62,884 bases of DNA, from contig RDYF01000020.1 of NCBI GenBank assembly GCA_004293285.1, forward strand, positions 1-62,884, read 5' to 3'. Within the stretch, counting starts at the first letter, position 1. Every line of letters begins with the position of its first letter. The notes under the pieces were generated by a model that saw only the letters and a list, made by a program, of their open reading frames with translations, was not told the DNA's origin and made no database searches. The position numbers and the translations under genes were made by a program. Positions 42,771-51,171 of this stretch are shown here, piece by piece. This stretch comes from Verrucomicrobiota bacterium (GTDB taxonomy: Bacteria; Verrucomicrobiota; Verrucomicrobiia; Verrucomicrobiales; Akkermansiaceae).

Positions 42771-44345
42771 TCAGCGAATCCTCTGAGCAATAGTGTCATA
42801 GGCATTCTCGAAGCATGCCTGCAATTCCAAGTCTTTTTCTTGCGAAATCAGTTGCTCCAATAAGGCCAGCGTTTTCGCTCCACCGACTCGACTGGCGATG
42901 CGAGCCGCAGACATCCGATGCTGCTTGTTGGAGTCGACCAACCGCTTCAAAATCCGCTCTTCGGCCGGTTCGCCCGACTTCATGTAAATCTCTTCCCACA
43001 CTACAGGTTCTTCATGCCACAGTTCGTCGAGGATGGGATAAATCTCGGGTTGCCGCCACTTCGAAAGAAAGGCCACAACTTCGTGCGGCAACTGCTGCGT
43101 CTTTTGATAGTAATCCAGCGCCACCTTGGTGACTGCCGCAGGCGCACGATCTTTGCCGTTGCTCCACACCATCAAGGCTTTGCTGATGTTGATCAACATC
43201 TCCTTGTCGCTCATCGCCAACAACTCGATCAAGCGCTTGACGATGTCGTCGCGCGACTGCACAGGAGGCGCTAAGGACAATCGAATGATGGCCTCGTTGA
43301 CTCTTCGCAGATCAATCCCTTGCAATTCACGAAGATTCAACTGGTAAAATGATCCATCTTTTTTATCGCTTAATTTCGCAATCGGCTGCTGAACAAAACG
43401 CTCGTTCTCGACAGTTACGTCGATCAAATGAAGTTCGGGCAGATATTGATCGACCACCCCCAAGCGAGAACACTCTTTCATCAAGAGCTCCGATGACATT
43501 TGCGGATTCACAAGAACCAACAAGTAATGTTGCTTCAAACGGGGATACAAATGCGATGACTCCGAAGCTCCGCTGACCCGCACCAAGAAGTTTTGCACCA
43601 TTTCCAAATTGCTCTCACGCAGACCTTTCAGCCAAATCGCCAGCACTCGCCCGTTGGGACCAGCTTCGACGAGCGCTTTTTCCACGGGAGCATAGCCAAT
43701 GGACGCCTTCAAGGCGGAAGCACTCTTGCGCTGATCACCGGGAGCGAGGCGCTCGTCTTGCATTCCACTGCCAGGCTTGGACACCGCAATTTCTTCTGAT
43801 CCTTCGGTGAAAAAAATCGGCACCATCAACAGGCACCCTGCCGCGAGCAATACAAAAAACGTCGCCTTGGCACGAGTTTTCGGATTGGCGTAAAGCAGCA
43901 TGCACCCCCCTACCAAAGCCGCGAATCCCGCCATGACAAGTCGACGCTCGGTCGTCACACCATTCAAGACGCCGCTCTGCGAAGCACCCGTGATCAAGAT
44001 CAACAACATCATCGCCATCAATATCCCGCCCGCAATGCCCACCAAGATCTTGGAAAAGGGCGTAGGCTCAAATCGGGGTGCTTCATCTGGCTCAGCATAG
44101 TGCGAAGGAGTAGCTACAGGACTCTGCTCCTGCACCACTGGTCGCGAATACCGACTCAATGTCGGATCTTTTCGCTCACCAGGATAAAACTTTTTCGTCC
44201 GCGATACCGTTTGATCATCGACCCGAAACCGATGCTCACAGGCTCCACATTCGACCATGCGCCCCCGCAACTCCGCTCCCACGAGAAACCTCTGCGTGCA
44301 CTTGGGGCAGCGAATCTGAATTTTCGATTGCTCTTGTTCCGGCAT
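42771..44345 (-). CDS. Zinc-finger (MJ0042-like) membrane protein
   Basis: The 524-aa protein begins with a CxxC...CxxC zinc ribbon (IRCPKCTQRFLVGAEL and VECGACEHRFRV) of the MJ0042/zinc-ribbon type. Three hydrophobic helices follow (ILVGIAGGILMAMMLLILIT; RLVMAGFAALVGGCMLLYA; TFFVLLAAGCLLMVPIFFT). The C-terminal 300 residues are soluble and helical with HEAT-like character (VALDYYQKTQQLPHEVVAFL; AARIASRVGGAKTLALLEQL). No enzymatic motif is seen. Verrucomicrobial genomes carry several such zinc-ribbon membrane proteins of unknown role. Confidence 0.75.
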   Translation of the reverse strand: MPEQEQSKIQIRCPKCTQRFLVGAELRGRMVECGACEHRFRVDDQTVSRTKKFYPGERKDPTLSRYSRPVVQEQSPVATPSHYAEPDEAPRFEPTPFSKILVGIAGGILMAMMLLILITGASQSGVLNGVTTERRLVMAGFAALVGGCMLLYANPKTRAKATFFVLLAAGCLLMVPIFFTEGSEEIAVSKPGSGMQDERLAPGDQRKSASALKASIGYAPVEKALVEAGPNGRVLAIWLKGLRESNLEMVQNFLVRVSGASESSHLYPRLKQHYLLVLVNPQMSSELLMKECSRLGVVDQYLPELHLIDVTVENERFVQQPIAKLSDKKDGSFYQLNLRELQGIDLRRVNEAIIRLSLAPPVQSRDDIVKRLIELLAMSDKEMLINISKALMVWSNGKDRAPAAVTKVALDYYQKTQQLPHEVVAFLSKWRQPEIYPILDELWHEEPVVWEEIYMKSGEPAEERILKRLVDSNKQHRMSAARIASRVGGAKTLALLEQLISQEKDLELQACFENAYDTIAQRIR

Positions 44346-44453
44346 ATCTGGTTGCAGCGTATCTCAGAACTTCCCTGCTGGCAATGATAAGCTTCACGCG
44401 GATTTTTGCGCACCGAGCTTGCCCTAATCCGACAAAACGTGCATCATCTCAGC

Positions 44454-45155
44454 ATGCTGCCTGCCATCGAAAAGCTATTGATCCTTCAAGAACGTGACCA
44501 AAAATTGCTCAACTCTCAACGCGACCTTGAAAAAATCCCCCGCGATGAAACTACCGCAAAAAGCCGATTGGCCGATGATACCGCAGCTGTCACAAAAGCC
44601 GCAGATGCCGTCCGACAGTGCGAAATGGCCACGCATAAAATCGAACTCGATATCGCCACCCGCCGCAATACCATCAACCGATTGAAGCAACAACAGTTTG
44701 AAACGCGAAAAAACGAAGAGTTTACGGCTCTAGGCAATGAAGTCATTCGCTACGAGAAGGAAATCGATCAACTGGAAACGGAAGAGCTCGAAATGATGGA
44801 AAAGGCCGACTCCCTACGCGTGCAACTCCAGCAGGCAGAATCCAAGCTCGCGAAGTCGAAAGCTCTTGTCGATGAGGACCTTAAGGACCTGCAAATCAAG
44901 AAAGAGCAACTGACGATCAAAAAATCAGAATTGGTAGCCGAACGCTCGCAACTTGCCGCTGGCGTCGAATCCGATCACCTCGCTCTGTATGAACGACTCA
45001 TCAAAACCAAAAATGGCACGGCTGTGGTGCAGGTGGTGAATCAAATGTGCGGCGGTTGCCACATGAAGCTGGTGCCCACGACCTTGGTAAAGGTCACTGC
45101 AGGAACGGAGCTCACGCAATGCGAAAATTGCGGACGCATCCTCTTCCCCGAGTAA
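44454..45155 (+). CDS. Coiled-coil C4 zinc-ribbon protein (COG1579 type)
   Basis: The 233-aa protein is mostly a long antiparallel coiled coil (residues 5-180, for example NSQRDLEKIPRDETTAKSRL) capped by a four-Cys zinc ribbon (CGGCHMKLVPTTLVK, then CENCGRILF). The family is widespread and of unknown function, with suggested nucleic-acid links. The ATG at 44454 (MLPAIEKLLILQERDQ) is preferred to an extension of 16 codons. Confidence 0.88.
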   Translation: MLPAIEKLLILQERDQKLLNSQRDLEKIPRDETTAKSRLADDTAAVTKAADAVRQCEMATHKIELDIATRRNTINRLKQQQFETRKNEEFTALGNEVIRYEKEIDQLETEELEMMEKADSLRVQLQQAESKLAKSKALVDEDLKDLQIKKEQLTIKKSELVAERSQLAAGVESDHLALYERLIKTKNGTAVVQVVNQMCGGCHMKLVPTTLVKVTAGTELTQCENCGRILFPE

Positions 45156-45162
45156 GCCTCAC

Positions 45163-45939
45163 TTAGCCTTGATACGCCTGACGGATTGTTTCAGCCCACT
45201 GCTGCGCTCTCTGCCCAAAGCTCTTGTCATCTCCCGCATAAAGGATTCCTCGCGAAACATTGATCACATCGGGCGCATTTCGCTTTGCTGCAACGAGCGC
45301 TGCCATGTCGCCCCCCTGCGCTCCGAGTCCGGGAATGAGTAAAGGGGCGTCGGGCATTTTCGCTAGCACTCCCGCGGCATTGGTCAAACCTACTACGTAG
45401 CCCACTTCGGTCTCATTCGACTCTTGCCGAGCACGCTCGCCGAGAGCCGTCACCAATTCGAACACCGACCGACCATCGGCGAGGGTCTGCCGCTGAAAAT
45501 CAGCAGATCCCGGATTGGAGGTCACTGCCAAGAGGTAGATGCCGCGACCCGGCCAGCACAAAAAGGGCTCGATGGAATCATAGCCGAGAAAGGGATTCAG
45601 CGTGACGGCATCGACATTCCAATGCGCAAAGTAGCTCTGCGCATAGTATTTCTGCGTCTCGCCAATGTCACTGCGCTTGGCGTCCAAAATGATCGGCACT
45701 TCGCGCGGCATCCATGCCAACAACCGATCCAAAATTTCAATCCCGCGCAGCCCCATCGCTTCAAAGTAGGCCATGTTGGGCTTGAAGGCCGCTGCTTGCT
45801 GCCAGGTTTCCTCCACCACTTGCTTGAGGAAATCTTCTACCCCGTCGACACCATCTACTGCAGGACGAGGGTCGAGCCCTACACAAAGTCGCGACTGGGT
45901 CAAATCGATCCGCGATTGCAGTTTTTCGGAAAATTTCAT
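45163..45939 (-). CDS. pyrF: Orotidine 5'-phosphate decarboxylase, type 2
   Basis: The 258-aa enzyme catalyses the last step of UMP synthesis. LCVGLDPRPAVDGVDG marks the N-terminus, and ILDAKRSDIGETQKYYAQSY holds the catalytic Lys/Asp array in the type 2 form. LLIPGLGAQGGDM contains the phosphate-binding region. The start is MKFSEKL, four codons into a longer frame. It converges with the zinc-ribbon gene, only 7 bp apart. Confidence 0.95.
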   Translation of the reverse strand: MKFSEKLQSRIDLTQSRLCVGLDPRPAVDGVDGVEDFLKQVVEETWQQAAAFKPNMAYFEAMGLRGIEILDRLLAWMPREVPIILDAKRSDIGETQKYYAQSYFAHWNVDAVTLNPFLGYDSIEPFLCWPGRGIYLLAVTSNPGSADFQRQTLADGRSVFELVTALGERARQESNETEVGYVVGLTNAAGVLAKMPDAPLLIPGLGAQGGDMAALVAAKRNAPDVINVSRGILYAGDDKSFGQRAQQWAETIRQAYQG

Positions 45940-46054
45940 GCACCAAATCAAAGCAATCTCTGCTTCTTGGCAAGCTTTTCCCCGACAAGCCAGCGGATTT
46001 TCTCAGTCCTGATTGCCATCTTCTGAGCTTTGTGGCAGTTTGCCCATGCGCCTC

Positions 46055-47401
46055 ATGTCCGACCTTTTTCAACAACCCATCGCGCCACGGCCCGATTCTG
46101 AGCCTCTTGCTTCGCGCATGCGTCCGCTTCATCTCGATGACATTGTCGGTCAACAACACCTGCTCGCTCCCGGTAAATTGCTGCGCCGCGCAATTGAATC
46201 GGATCGCTTTACCTCGCTCATCTTTTACGGCCCCCCCGGCACCGGGAAAACTTCACTCGCCTCTGTCGTCGCTCGTGTTACCGGTTCTCGCTTTGAATCG
46301 CTCAATGGCGTGGAGTCGAATGTCGCAGAAATCCGTGCGAAAATCGATCAAGCACGCCATTACCGCGAGATGCGCGGCCAAAGCACGATTCTGTTCATCG
46401 ATGAAATTCACCGCTTTAACAAATCGCAACAAGATGTACTGCTCCCCCACATCGAACGCGGGGCGATTCGCTTCATCGGAGCCACCACACACAATCCTTT
46501 TTACCACATCAATTCCCCACTCACCTCGCGTTCGCAAATTTTTCCGTTAGAACCAGTAAGCACCGATGATTTGCTCACGGTTCTCCGTCGTGCCCTCTCT
46601 GACCCCGAACGCGGATTGGGGAAACTGGCGATCGATGCCGATCCTCAAGCTCTGCACCACATCGCAGAAAAGTCCGATGGCGATGTGCGCAAGGCTCTGA
46701 CGGCACTGGAATTGGCGATTCTCACGACTCCGGCTGAGGACGATGGCGTGATTCATTTCACGATCGATATCGCCGCCGAATCGATTCAGAAAAAAGTGAT
46801 CGCTTACGATGACGATCAACACTACGACACCATTTCCGCATTCATCAAATCGATCCGTGGCTCAGATCCCGATGCCGCTCTTTACTGGCTGGCAAAAATG
46901 CTTCACGCCGGCGAGGACCCACGTTTCATCTCGCGTCGCTTGGTCATCCTCGCCAGCGAAGACATTGGTCTCGCCGATCCCGCCGCTCTGCGCATTGCCA
47001 TCGATGCTCACCACGCCTTGGAATTCATTGGCATGCCCGAGGGCAGAATTCCCCTCGCTCATGCCGCAGTCTATCTCGCCGCAGCAGCCAAATCGAACGC
47101 AGCGTACATGGGACTCAATCTCGCCATGAAAGACGTCGCCGAGGGCCGCACGCTCGCGGTTCCCGAGCACCTGCGCACGCCTTCACGCAAGTCGCTCGCC
47201 CAGCGCGGTGGTCGCCCCGCCGAGGAAATGGAGTATCTCTACAGCCACGATTTCCCCGAAGGCTACGTGCCTCAAGCCTATCTGCCACAGGGCAAACGCT
47301 ACTACCAACCCACCACCCACGGCCACGAAAGAAAAATCAAGGAGCGCCTCGACCACTTGCGCCAACTCTTTGACCAAGCCCAATCTCCACCATCGAAGTA
47401 G
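46055..47401 (+). CDS. rarA: RarA/MgsA-type AAA+ replication-recombination factor
   Basis: The 448-aa ATPase acts at stalled replication forks. Walker A is YGPPGTGKTS near residue 60 and Walker B is ILFIDEIHRFNKSQQD. The sensor/arginine region is GATTHNPFYHINSPLTSRS, and the C-terminal MgsA tetramerisation domain includes RGSDPDAALYWLAKMLHAGE. The start MSDLFQQPIAPRP is taken; an in-frame ATG lies three codons upstream. Confidence 0.95.
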   Translation: MSDLFQQPIAPRPDSEPLASRMRPLHLDDIVGQQHLLAPGKLLRRAIESDRFTSLIFYGPPGTGKTSLASVVARVTGSRFESLNGVESNVAEIRAKIDQARHYREMRGQSTILFIDEIHRFNKSQQDVLLPHIERGAIRFIGATTHNPFYHINSPLTSRSQIFPLEPVSTDDLLTVLRRALSDPERGLGKLAIDADPQALHHIAEKSDGDVRKALTALELAILTTPAEDDGVIHFTIDIAAESIQKKVIAYDDDQHYDTISAFIKSIRGSDPDAALYWLAKMLHAGEDPRFISRRLVILASEDIGLADPAALRIAIDAHHALEFIGMPEGRIPLAHAAVYLAAAAKSNAAYMGLNLAMKDVAEGRTLAVPEHLRTPSRKSLAQRGGRPAEEMEYLYSHDFPEGYVPQAYLPQGKRYYQPTTHGHERKIKERLDHLRQLFDQAQSPPSK

Positions 47402-47465
47402 CTGTTTTTCCCAAACAACTCCCGGGAATGAAGCTTGACATGCCATGGGGGGACTCGCCAACCTC

Positions 47466-49247
47466 ATGGCAACAATGACGACGGAGGCGAAGCACACAGA
47501 GACCATCATTCAGGGCATTCCCGTCTCTCCCGGCATCGCCATCGCTCCCATCCATGTCACCGCACGCGGCCTTTCTGCCCCGGAGGTTTATGAAGTTGCC
47601 GAAGAGAATCTCGGCGAGGAACATCGTCGACTCGATGAAGCCATCTCTCGCGCGAAGGAGGACTTGGCGGAAATCCAAGGTCGGCTCGCCGAATTGTCCT
47701 CAGAGGAAGAATCGCGCATTTTTGAAGCGCACATCATGGTGCTGGAAGACCAAGCTCTTCTCAAACGCGCCCATTTTGCCATTGATGACCGCAAACTGAA
47801 CGCGGAATACGCATTTTACGCCGTGATGCAAAATTTCCTCGAGGCCATGCGCCGCATTCCCGACCCCTACTTGCGCGAGAGAACGGCGGATCTCGAGGAT
47901 GTCTGTGAGCGCGTCCTCCATTGCTTTGATCAACAACATGCCCGCAAAGCAGTCCGTCCGGATGACCGACACATCCTCATTGCCTACGATCTCAACCCAT
48001 CGGACACCGCCACGATGGATCGCAATCTGGTACTCGGCTTTGCTACGGAAATGGGCAGTGTCAACTCGCACACAGCCATCATCGCACGATCGCTCGGCAT
48101 TCCCGCTGTCGTCGGACTGGAGGAAGCGGTCATCGACATCAATTCACTTACTCACGCCATCCTCGATGGCTATTCGGGCAAACTGATCCTCCACCCCACG
48201 GAAGCGACTCTTGCGACGTATCGCATCATCCAACAAAAGAAACAAAAAGCTCGCAGCGCTTTGGATTCGATTCGCGATGAAGCTTCGACCACCCGCGATG
48301 GTCGCTCGATCACTCTCTCCGCCAACATCGGCCTGATTGAGGAACTGCCCTCGGTGAAAAATTCTGGTGCCCAAGGCATCGGCCTCTATCGCACTGAGTT
48401 TTTCTTGCTCAACGAAGACCAAGACGCCATTCCCGATGAACAAGCGCAAACGGCCAATTACACCCAAATTGCCCGCGCGGTCGCGCCTCACCCTGTGATC
48501 ATTCGCACGCTCGATTCCGGTGGTGATAAACTCCCCGCAGAACCGCTCAGCGAACCGGAGCCTAATCCCTTTCTCGGTTGGCGGGGCATTCGCGTTTCGC
48601 TGGATCGACCCGAAATTTTTAAGCCGCAACTCCGCGCCGCTCTGCGCGCCTCCGCCCATGGCAAGGTCGCCCTGATGTTTCCTCTCATTTCCGGACTCGG
48701 CGAGATCATGCAGGCAAAAAAAATTCTCCAGCAATGCATGGACGAACTTTCGCGCGAAGATGTCGCTTTTGATGCCAATATCCCCGTCGGTGCGATGATC
48801 GAAATCCCCTCGGCTGCCCTCCTCGCCGATATCATTGCGAAGGAGGTCGACTTTTTCTCGATCGGCACGAATGACCTGATTCAATACACCTTAGCGGTCG
48901 ATCGAGTGAATCCCTATGTCGCCGAGCTCTATCGTCCGACCCAACCCGCTGTGATTCGACTGATTCACCGCACCATCCAAGCAGGAGCACAAGCCGGCAT
49001 CTGGACAGGCATGTGCGGTGAAATGGCGGGCGACATCCATCTCACACCTCTGCTGATTGGTCTTGGCATCGACGAGCTCTCTGTCGGTCCTCAACAAGTC
49101 ACAAGCATTCGCAAGGCCATTCGCTCGCTGTCGCACGCCGAGTGCGCTGCGATGGCCGATGACGCCCTGAAGGCATCTTACAGTGCCGAGATCTTGCAGA
49201 TGTCGAGCACCCTCGCGAAGAAATACTATGCGGATCTTTTTGAATAG
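47466..49247 (+). CDS. ptsI: PEP-protein phosphotransferase, PTS enzyme I
   Basis: The 593-aa enzyme I transfers phosphate from PEP to HPr. The phospho-His lies in MGSVNSHTAIIARSLGIPAV. The C-terminal PEP-binding barrel shows GIGLYRTEFFLLNED, FSIGTNDLIQYTLAVDR and GMCGEMAGDIHLTPLLIG. No HPr or enzyme II gene is nearby, so it may serve a regulatory PTS (inference). In-frame ATGs at 47445, 47466 and 47475 are all possible; none has a convincing ribosome-binding site. Confidence 0.94.
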   Translation: MATMTTEAKHTETIIQGIPVSPGIAIAPIHVTARGLSAPEVYEVAEENLGEEHRRLDEAISRAKEDLAEIQGRLAELSSEEESRIFEAHIMVLEDQALLKRAHFAIDDRKLNAEYAFYAVMQNFLEAMRRIPDPYLRERTADLEDVCERVLHCFDQQHARKAVRPDDRHILIAYDLNPSDTATMDRNLVLGFATEMGSVNSHTAIIARSLGIPAVVGLEEAVIDINSLTHAILDGYSGKLILHPTEATLATYRIIQQKKQKARSALDSIRDEASTTRDGRSITLSANIGLIEELPSVKNSGAQGIGLYRTEFFLLNEDQDAIPDEQAQTANYTQIARAVAPHPVIIRTLDSGGDKLPAEPLSEPEPNPFLGWRGIRVSLDRPEIFKPQLRAALRASAHGKVALMFPLISGLGEIMQAKKILQQCMDELSREDVAFDANIPVGAMIEIPSAALLADIIAKEVDFFSIGTNDLIQYTLAVDRVNPYVAELYRPTQPAVIRLIHRTIQAGAQAGIWTGMCGEMAGDIHLTPLLIGLGIDELSVGPQQVTSIRKAIRSLSHAECAAMADDALKASYSAEILQMSSTLAKKYYADLFE

Positions 49248-49260
49248 AACCCTAACCCCG

Positions 49261-50490
49261 ATGAGAGGCATTTGGATGATATTGTCGGTCGCGATCACTT
49301 GCGCCTGCGCTGTGGAGAAACCGACTTTACCCGATACCGAAGAAGCAGCTTATCCCGCCATTGAGCGCATGATCGAGGTGATGGAAAGGGTTCGGCAGCG
49401 GCATCCTGATCTCGATCGCCTGTCCTATGAACGACTGGTCAATCACGCCTTGGAAGGCATGCTTTCTTCTCTCGATCCGCACTCTTCTTTCATTCATCCA
49501 GAAATGGCCACCGCCACGGCGGAGAATGCTTCGCTGAATCCTCATGTCGCCTCGCTTGGCATCACAGTGGGTCTTCGTCAGGGTGGTCCCTACATCTCCG
49601 CACTCTCTCCCCATGCGGTCGCTGCTGATCTCAGCAAAGCCCTGAATGCCTCGCTGCTGCGCATCGATGGCCAAGAGGCCACGTCGATGAAATTGCCGGA
49701 AGTACTCGCAGCGCTCACCAAAGCCCCAGGTGAAATATCGATCCTCACCCTCAAATCCCCACTGGAACCGAAACCCATCGAACTGCGTCTCACGCATCGA
49801 CGGGTCGAGGACCGTGCTCTCACACACGCAGAATTGCTTAGCGAACATCCCCATATCGCCTACCTGCGTCTCGCTCAGTTCAGCTCGGATTGCCACCAAC
49901 TCGTCGAATCTGCGCTGGATGATTTGGAGGACCGCGGCGCACGCGCGCTGATCCTCGATCTGCGCGGCAATGGCGGCGGTGATCTACAAGCCACAGTGGC
50001 ATTGCTTGGGCTCTTTCTGCCACCCAACACCCATGTAGTTAGTGTCCGATCTCGCGAGGCCGAGCCCGAAAAACTCCATACGCCGAAAAATCAACGACGC
50101 CAGCGCCTTTACCCTATCGTTGTGCTTATCGATCGCATGTCCGCTTCTGCTTCAGAACTTACAGCAGCCTGCTTGCAAGACCTGAAACGCGCCAGCATCG
50201 TCGGCGAAGTCTCCTACGGCAAAGGCTCTGTTCAGGAAATCATCCCGATGTCGAATCGAACGGCATTGCGGTTGACGATTGCCACGTATCATAGCCCTTC
50301 CGGTCGCACGCCACACCAAAAAGGAGTCTCACCAGATCACCTGATTCCAATGACAAAGGCCGATCGCGAAACCTGGGAGCGAAAATGGATCATCGATACC
50401 TTGCCGGCCGACCAGAAAAAACAGCTCTCAGAGTGGCAAGATCCATGCATAAAAAAGGCGCTGTCTTTGCTCGACAACGCCCAAAAATAA
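49261..50490 (+). CDS. S41-family C-terminal processing protease
   Basis: The 409-aa periplasmic protease has a signal peptide (GIWMILSVAITCACA) and a PDZ-like domain (about residues 95-185: LGITVGLRQGGPYISALSPH; LRIDGQEATSMKLPEVL). The S41 catalytic domain has DLRGNGGGDLQATVALLG, the Ser in DRMSASASELTAACLQD and the general-base Lys in GEVSYGKGSVQEIIPM. It resembles CtpA/Prc processing peptidases. It begins 13 bp after ptsI; an alternative ATG at 49228 overlaps ptsI. Confidence 0.9.
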   Translation: MRGIWMILSVAITCACAVEKPTLPDTEEAAYPAIERMIEVMERVRQRHPDLDRLSYERLVNHALEGMLSSLDPHSSFIHPEMATATAENASLNPHVASLGITVGLRQGGPYISALSPHAVAADLSKALNASLLRIDGQEATSMKLPEVLAALTKAPGEISILTLKSPLEPKPIELRLTHRRVEDRALTHAELLSEHPHIAYLRLAQFSSDCHQLVESALDDLEDRGARALILDLRGNGGGDLQATVALLGLFLPPNTHVVSVRSREAEPEKLHTPKNQRRQRLYPIVVLIDRMSASASELTAACLQDLKRASIVGEVSYGKGSVQEIIPMSNRTALRLTIATYHSPSGRTPHQKGVSPDHLIPMTKADRETWERKWIIDTLPADQKKQLSEWQDPCIKKALSLLDNAQK

Positions 50491-50525
50491 ACTGCCTACT
50501 GCGTGCATACGCTGCGGCGCTGACC

Positions 50526-50750
50526 TTACGCAGCAATTTCGTAGACCTCAGCAATCTTTTGAAAAATGCGATCACGGCGCTCGCGAGCCTTCTCGACATC
50601 TTTCGTTTTTAACGAAAAACGCATTCTCTCCGATGTCGCATCAGGCTTGTGAATCGTCACATGACACCACCAAATTCCTCGGTTGTTCCACAAATGATGG
50701 TTCTCATTGCCATCGTTGATTTTCATCACGACTTTCGAGGTTTTTTTCAT
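50526..50750 (-). CDS. Stand-alone recombinase arm-type DNA-binding domain-like protein, copy 1
   Basis: The 74-aa protein has the sequence blocks NENHHLWNNRGIWWCHVTIH, RMRFSLKTKDVEKAR and RRDRIFQKI. This strand-strand-strand-helix pattern (R-x-G-x-W-W ... R-x-R-x-S-L-x-T-x-D ... A-R-x-R-R-D) is that of the N-terminal arm-type domain of tyrosine recombinases (AP2-like integrase N-terminus), but no catalytic domain follows. It is 43/69 identical (by hand) to the 80-aa protein encoded just upstream at 50835-51077. Both are intact. Direct CAGTAGC repeats precede the start. Assignment to the domain type is inference from pattern. Confidence 0.7.
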   Translation of the reverse strand: MKKTSKVVMKINDGNENHHLWNNRGIWWCHVTIHKPDATSERMRFSLKTKDVEKARERRDRIFQKIAEVYEIAA

Positions 50751-50834
50751 ACGGGCATGAGGCTACTGTTTTCGCTACTGGCCCGCAACAAAAAAATGAC
50801 AAAACGAAAGGTAGAAAAATCAGGATATCGTGTT

Positions 50835-51077
50835 CTAGGCAGCGCAGTGAGGCGCCTCACGTAGCTGTTGGAAAATCCGATCACGTCGAAGACGCGCTTT
50901 TTCCAACTCACGAGTCTTCAAAGAAAAGCGCATTCGTTTCGCCGTTCCATCCGATTGATGAATGGTAAGGTGACACCACCAAACTCCGCGATTGCTCCAC
51001 AAATGATGATTCTCATTTGCTTCATTCACGCGCAAGGACAGTTTGGTAAACTTCTTTTGAGTGCTTGGCTGATTCAT
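50835..51077 (-). CDS. Stand-alone recombinase arm-type DNA-binding domain-like protein, copy 2
   Basis: The 80-aa paralogue of the protein at 50526-50750 has a slightly longer N-terminus (MNQPSTQKKFTK) and the same core: NENHHLWSNRGVWWCHLTIH, RMRFSLKTRELEKARLRRDR. It ends ...HCAA where copy 1 ends ...EIAA. An 84-bp gap separates the two copies. A GGTAGA-T-TCTACC palindrome lies 10 bp before its ATG and may be an operator. No integrase, excisionase or att site is recognisable beside it, though an insertion sequence lies 1.6 kb away. Confidence 0.72.
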   Translation of the reverse strand: MNQPSTQKKFTKLSLRVNEANENHHLWSNRGVWWCHLTIHQSDGTAKRMRFSLKTRELEKARLRRDRIFQQLREAPHCAA

Positions 51078-51087
51078 AATGTTTACA

Positions 51088-51100
51088 GGTAGATTCTACC
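51088..51100. promoter_or_regulatory. 13-bp palindrome upstream of the arm-domain gene pair
   Basis: GGTAGATTCTACC is a perfect inverted repeat with a 1-bp centre, too tight for an RNA hairpin, so a protein-binding site is more likely. It lies 10 bp upstream of the start at 51077. Confidence 0.45.
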
Positions 51101-51171
51101 CGATCAGCACTCATCAAGCTATGTGACATTGCGCAAAAAAATTGTGATTTCGCGCAGAAGCTGTTAGATCA

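Noticed and set aside
50590..50620. TTTCGTT/AACGAAA hairpin inside arm-domain copy 1
   Set aside because: It is produced by the codons for the conserved FSLKTK segment, so coincidence is more likely than a signal.
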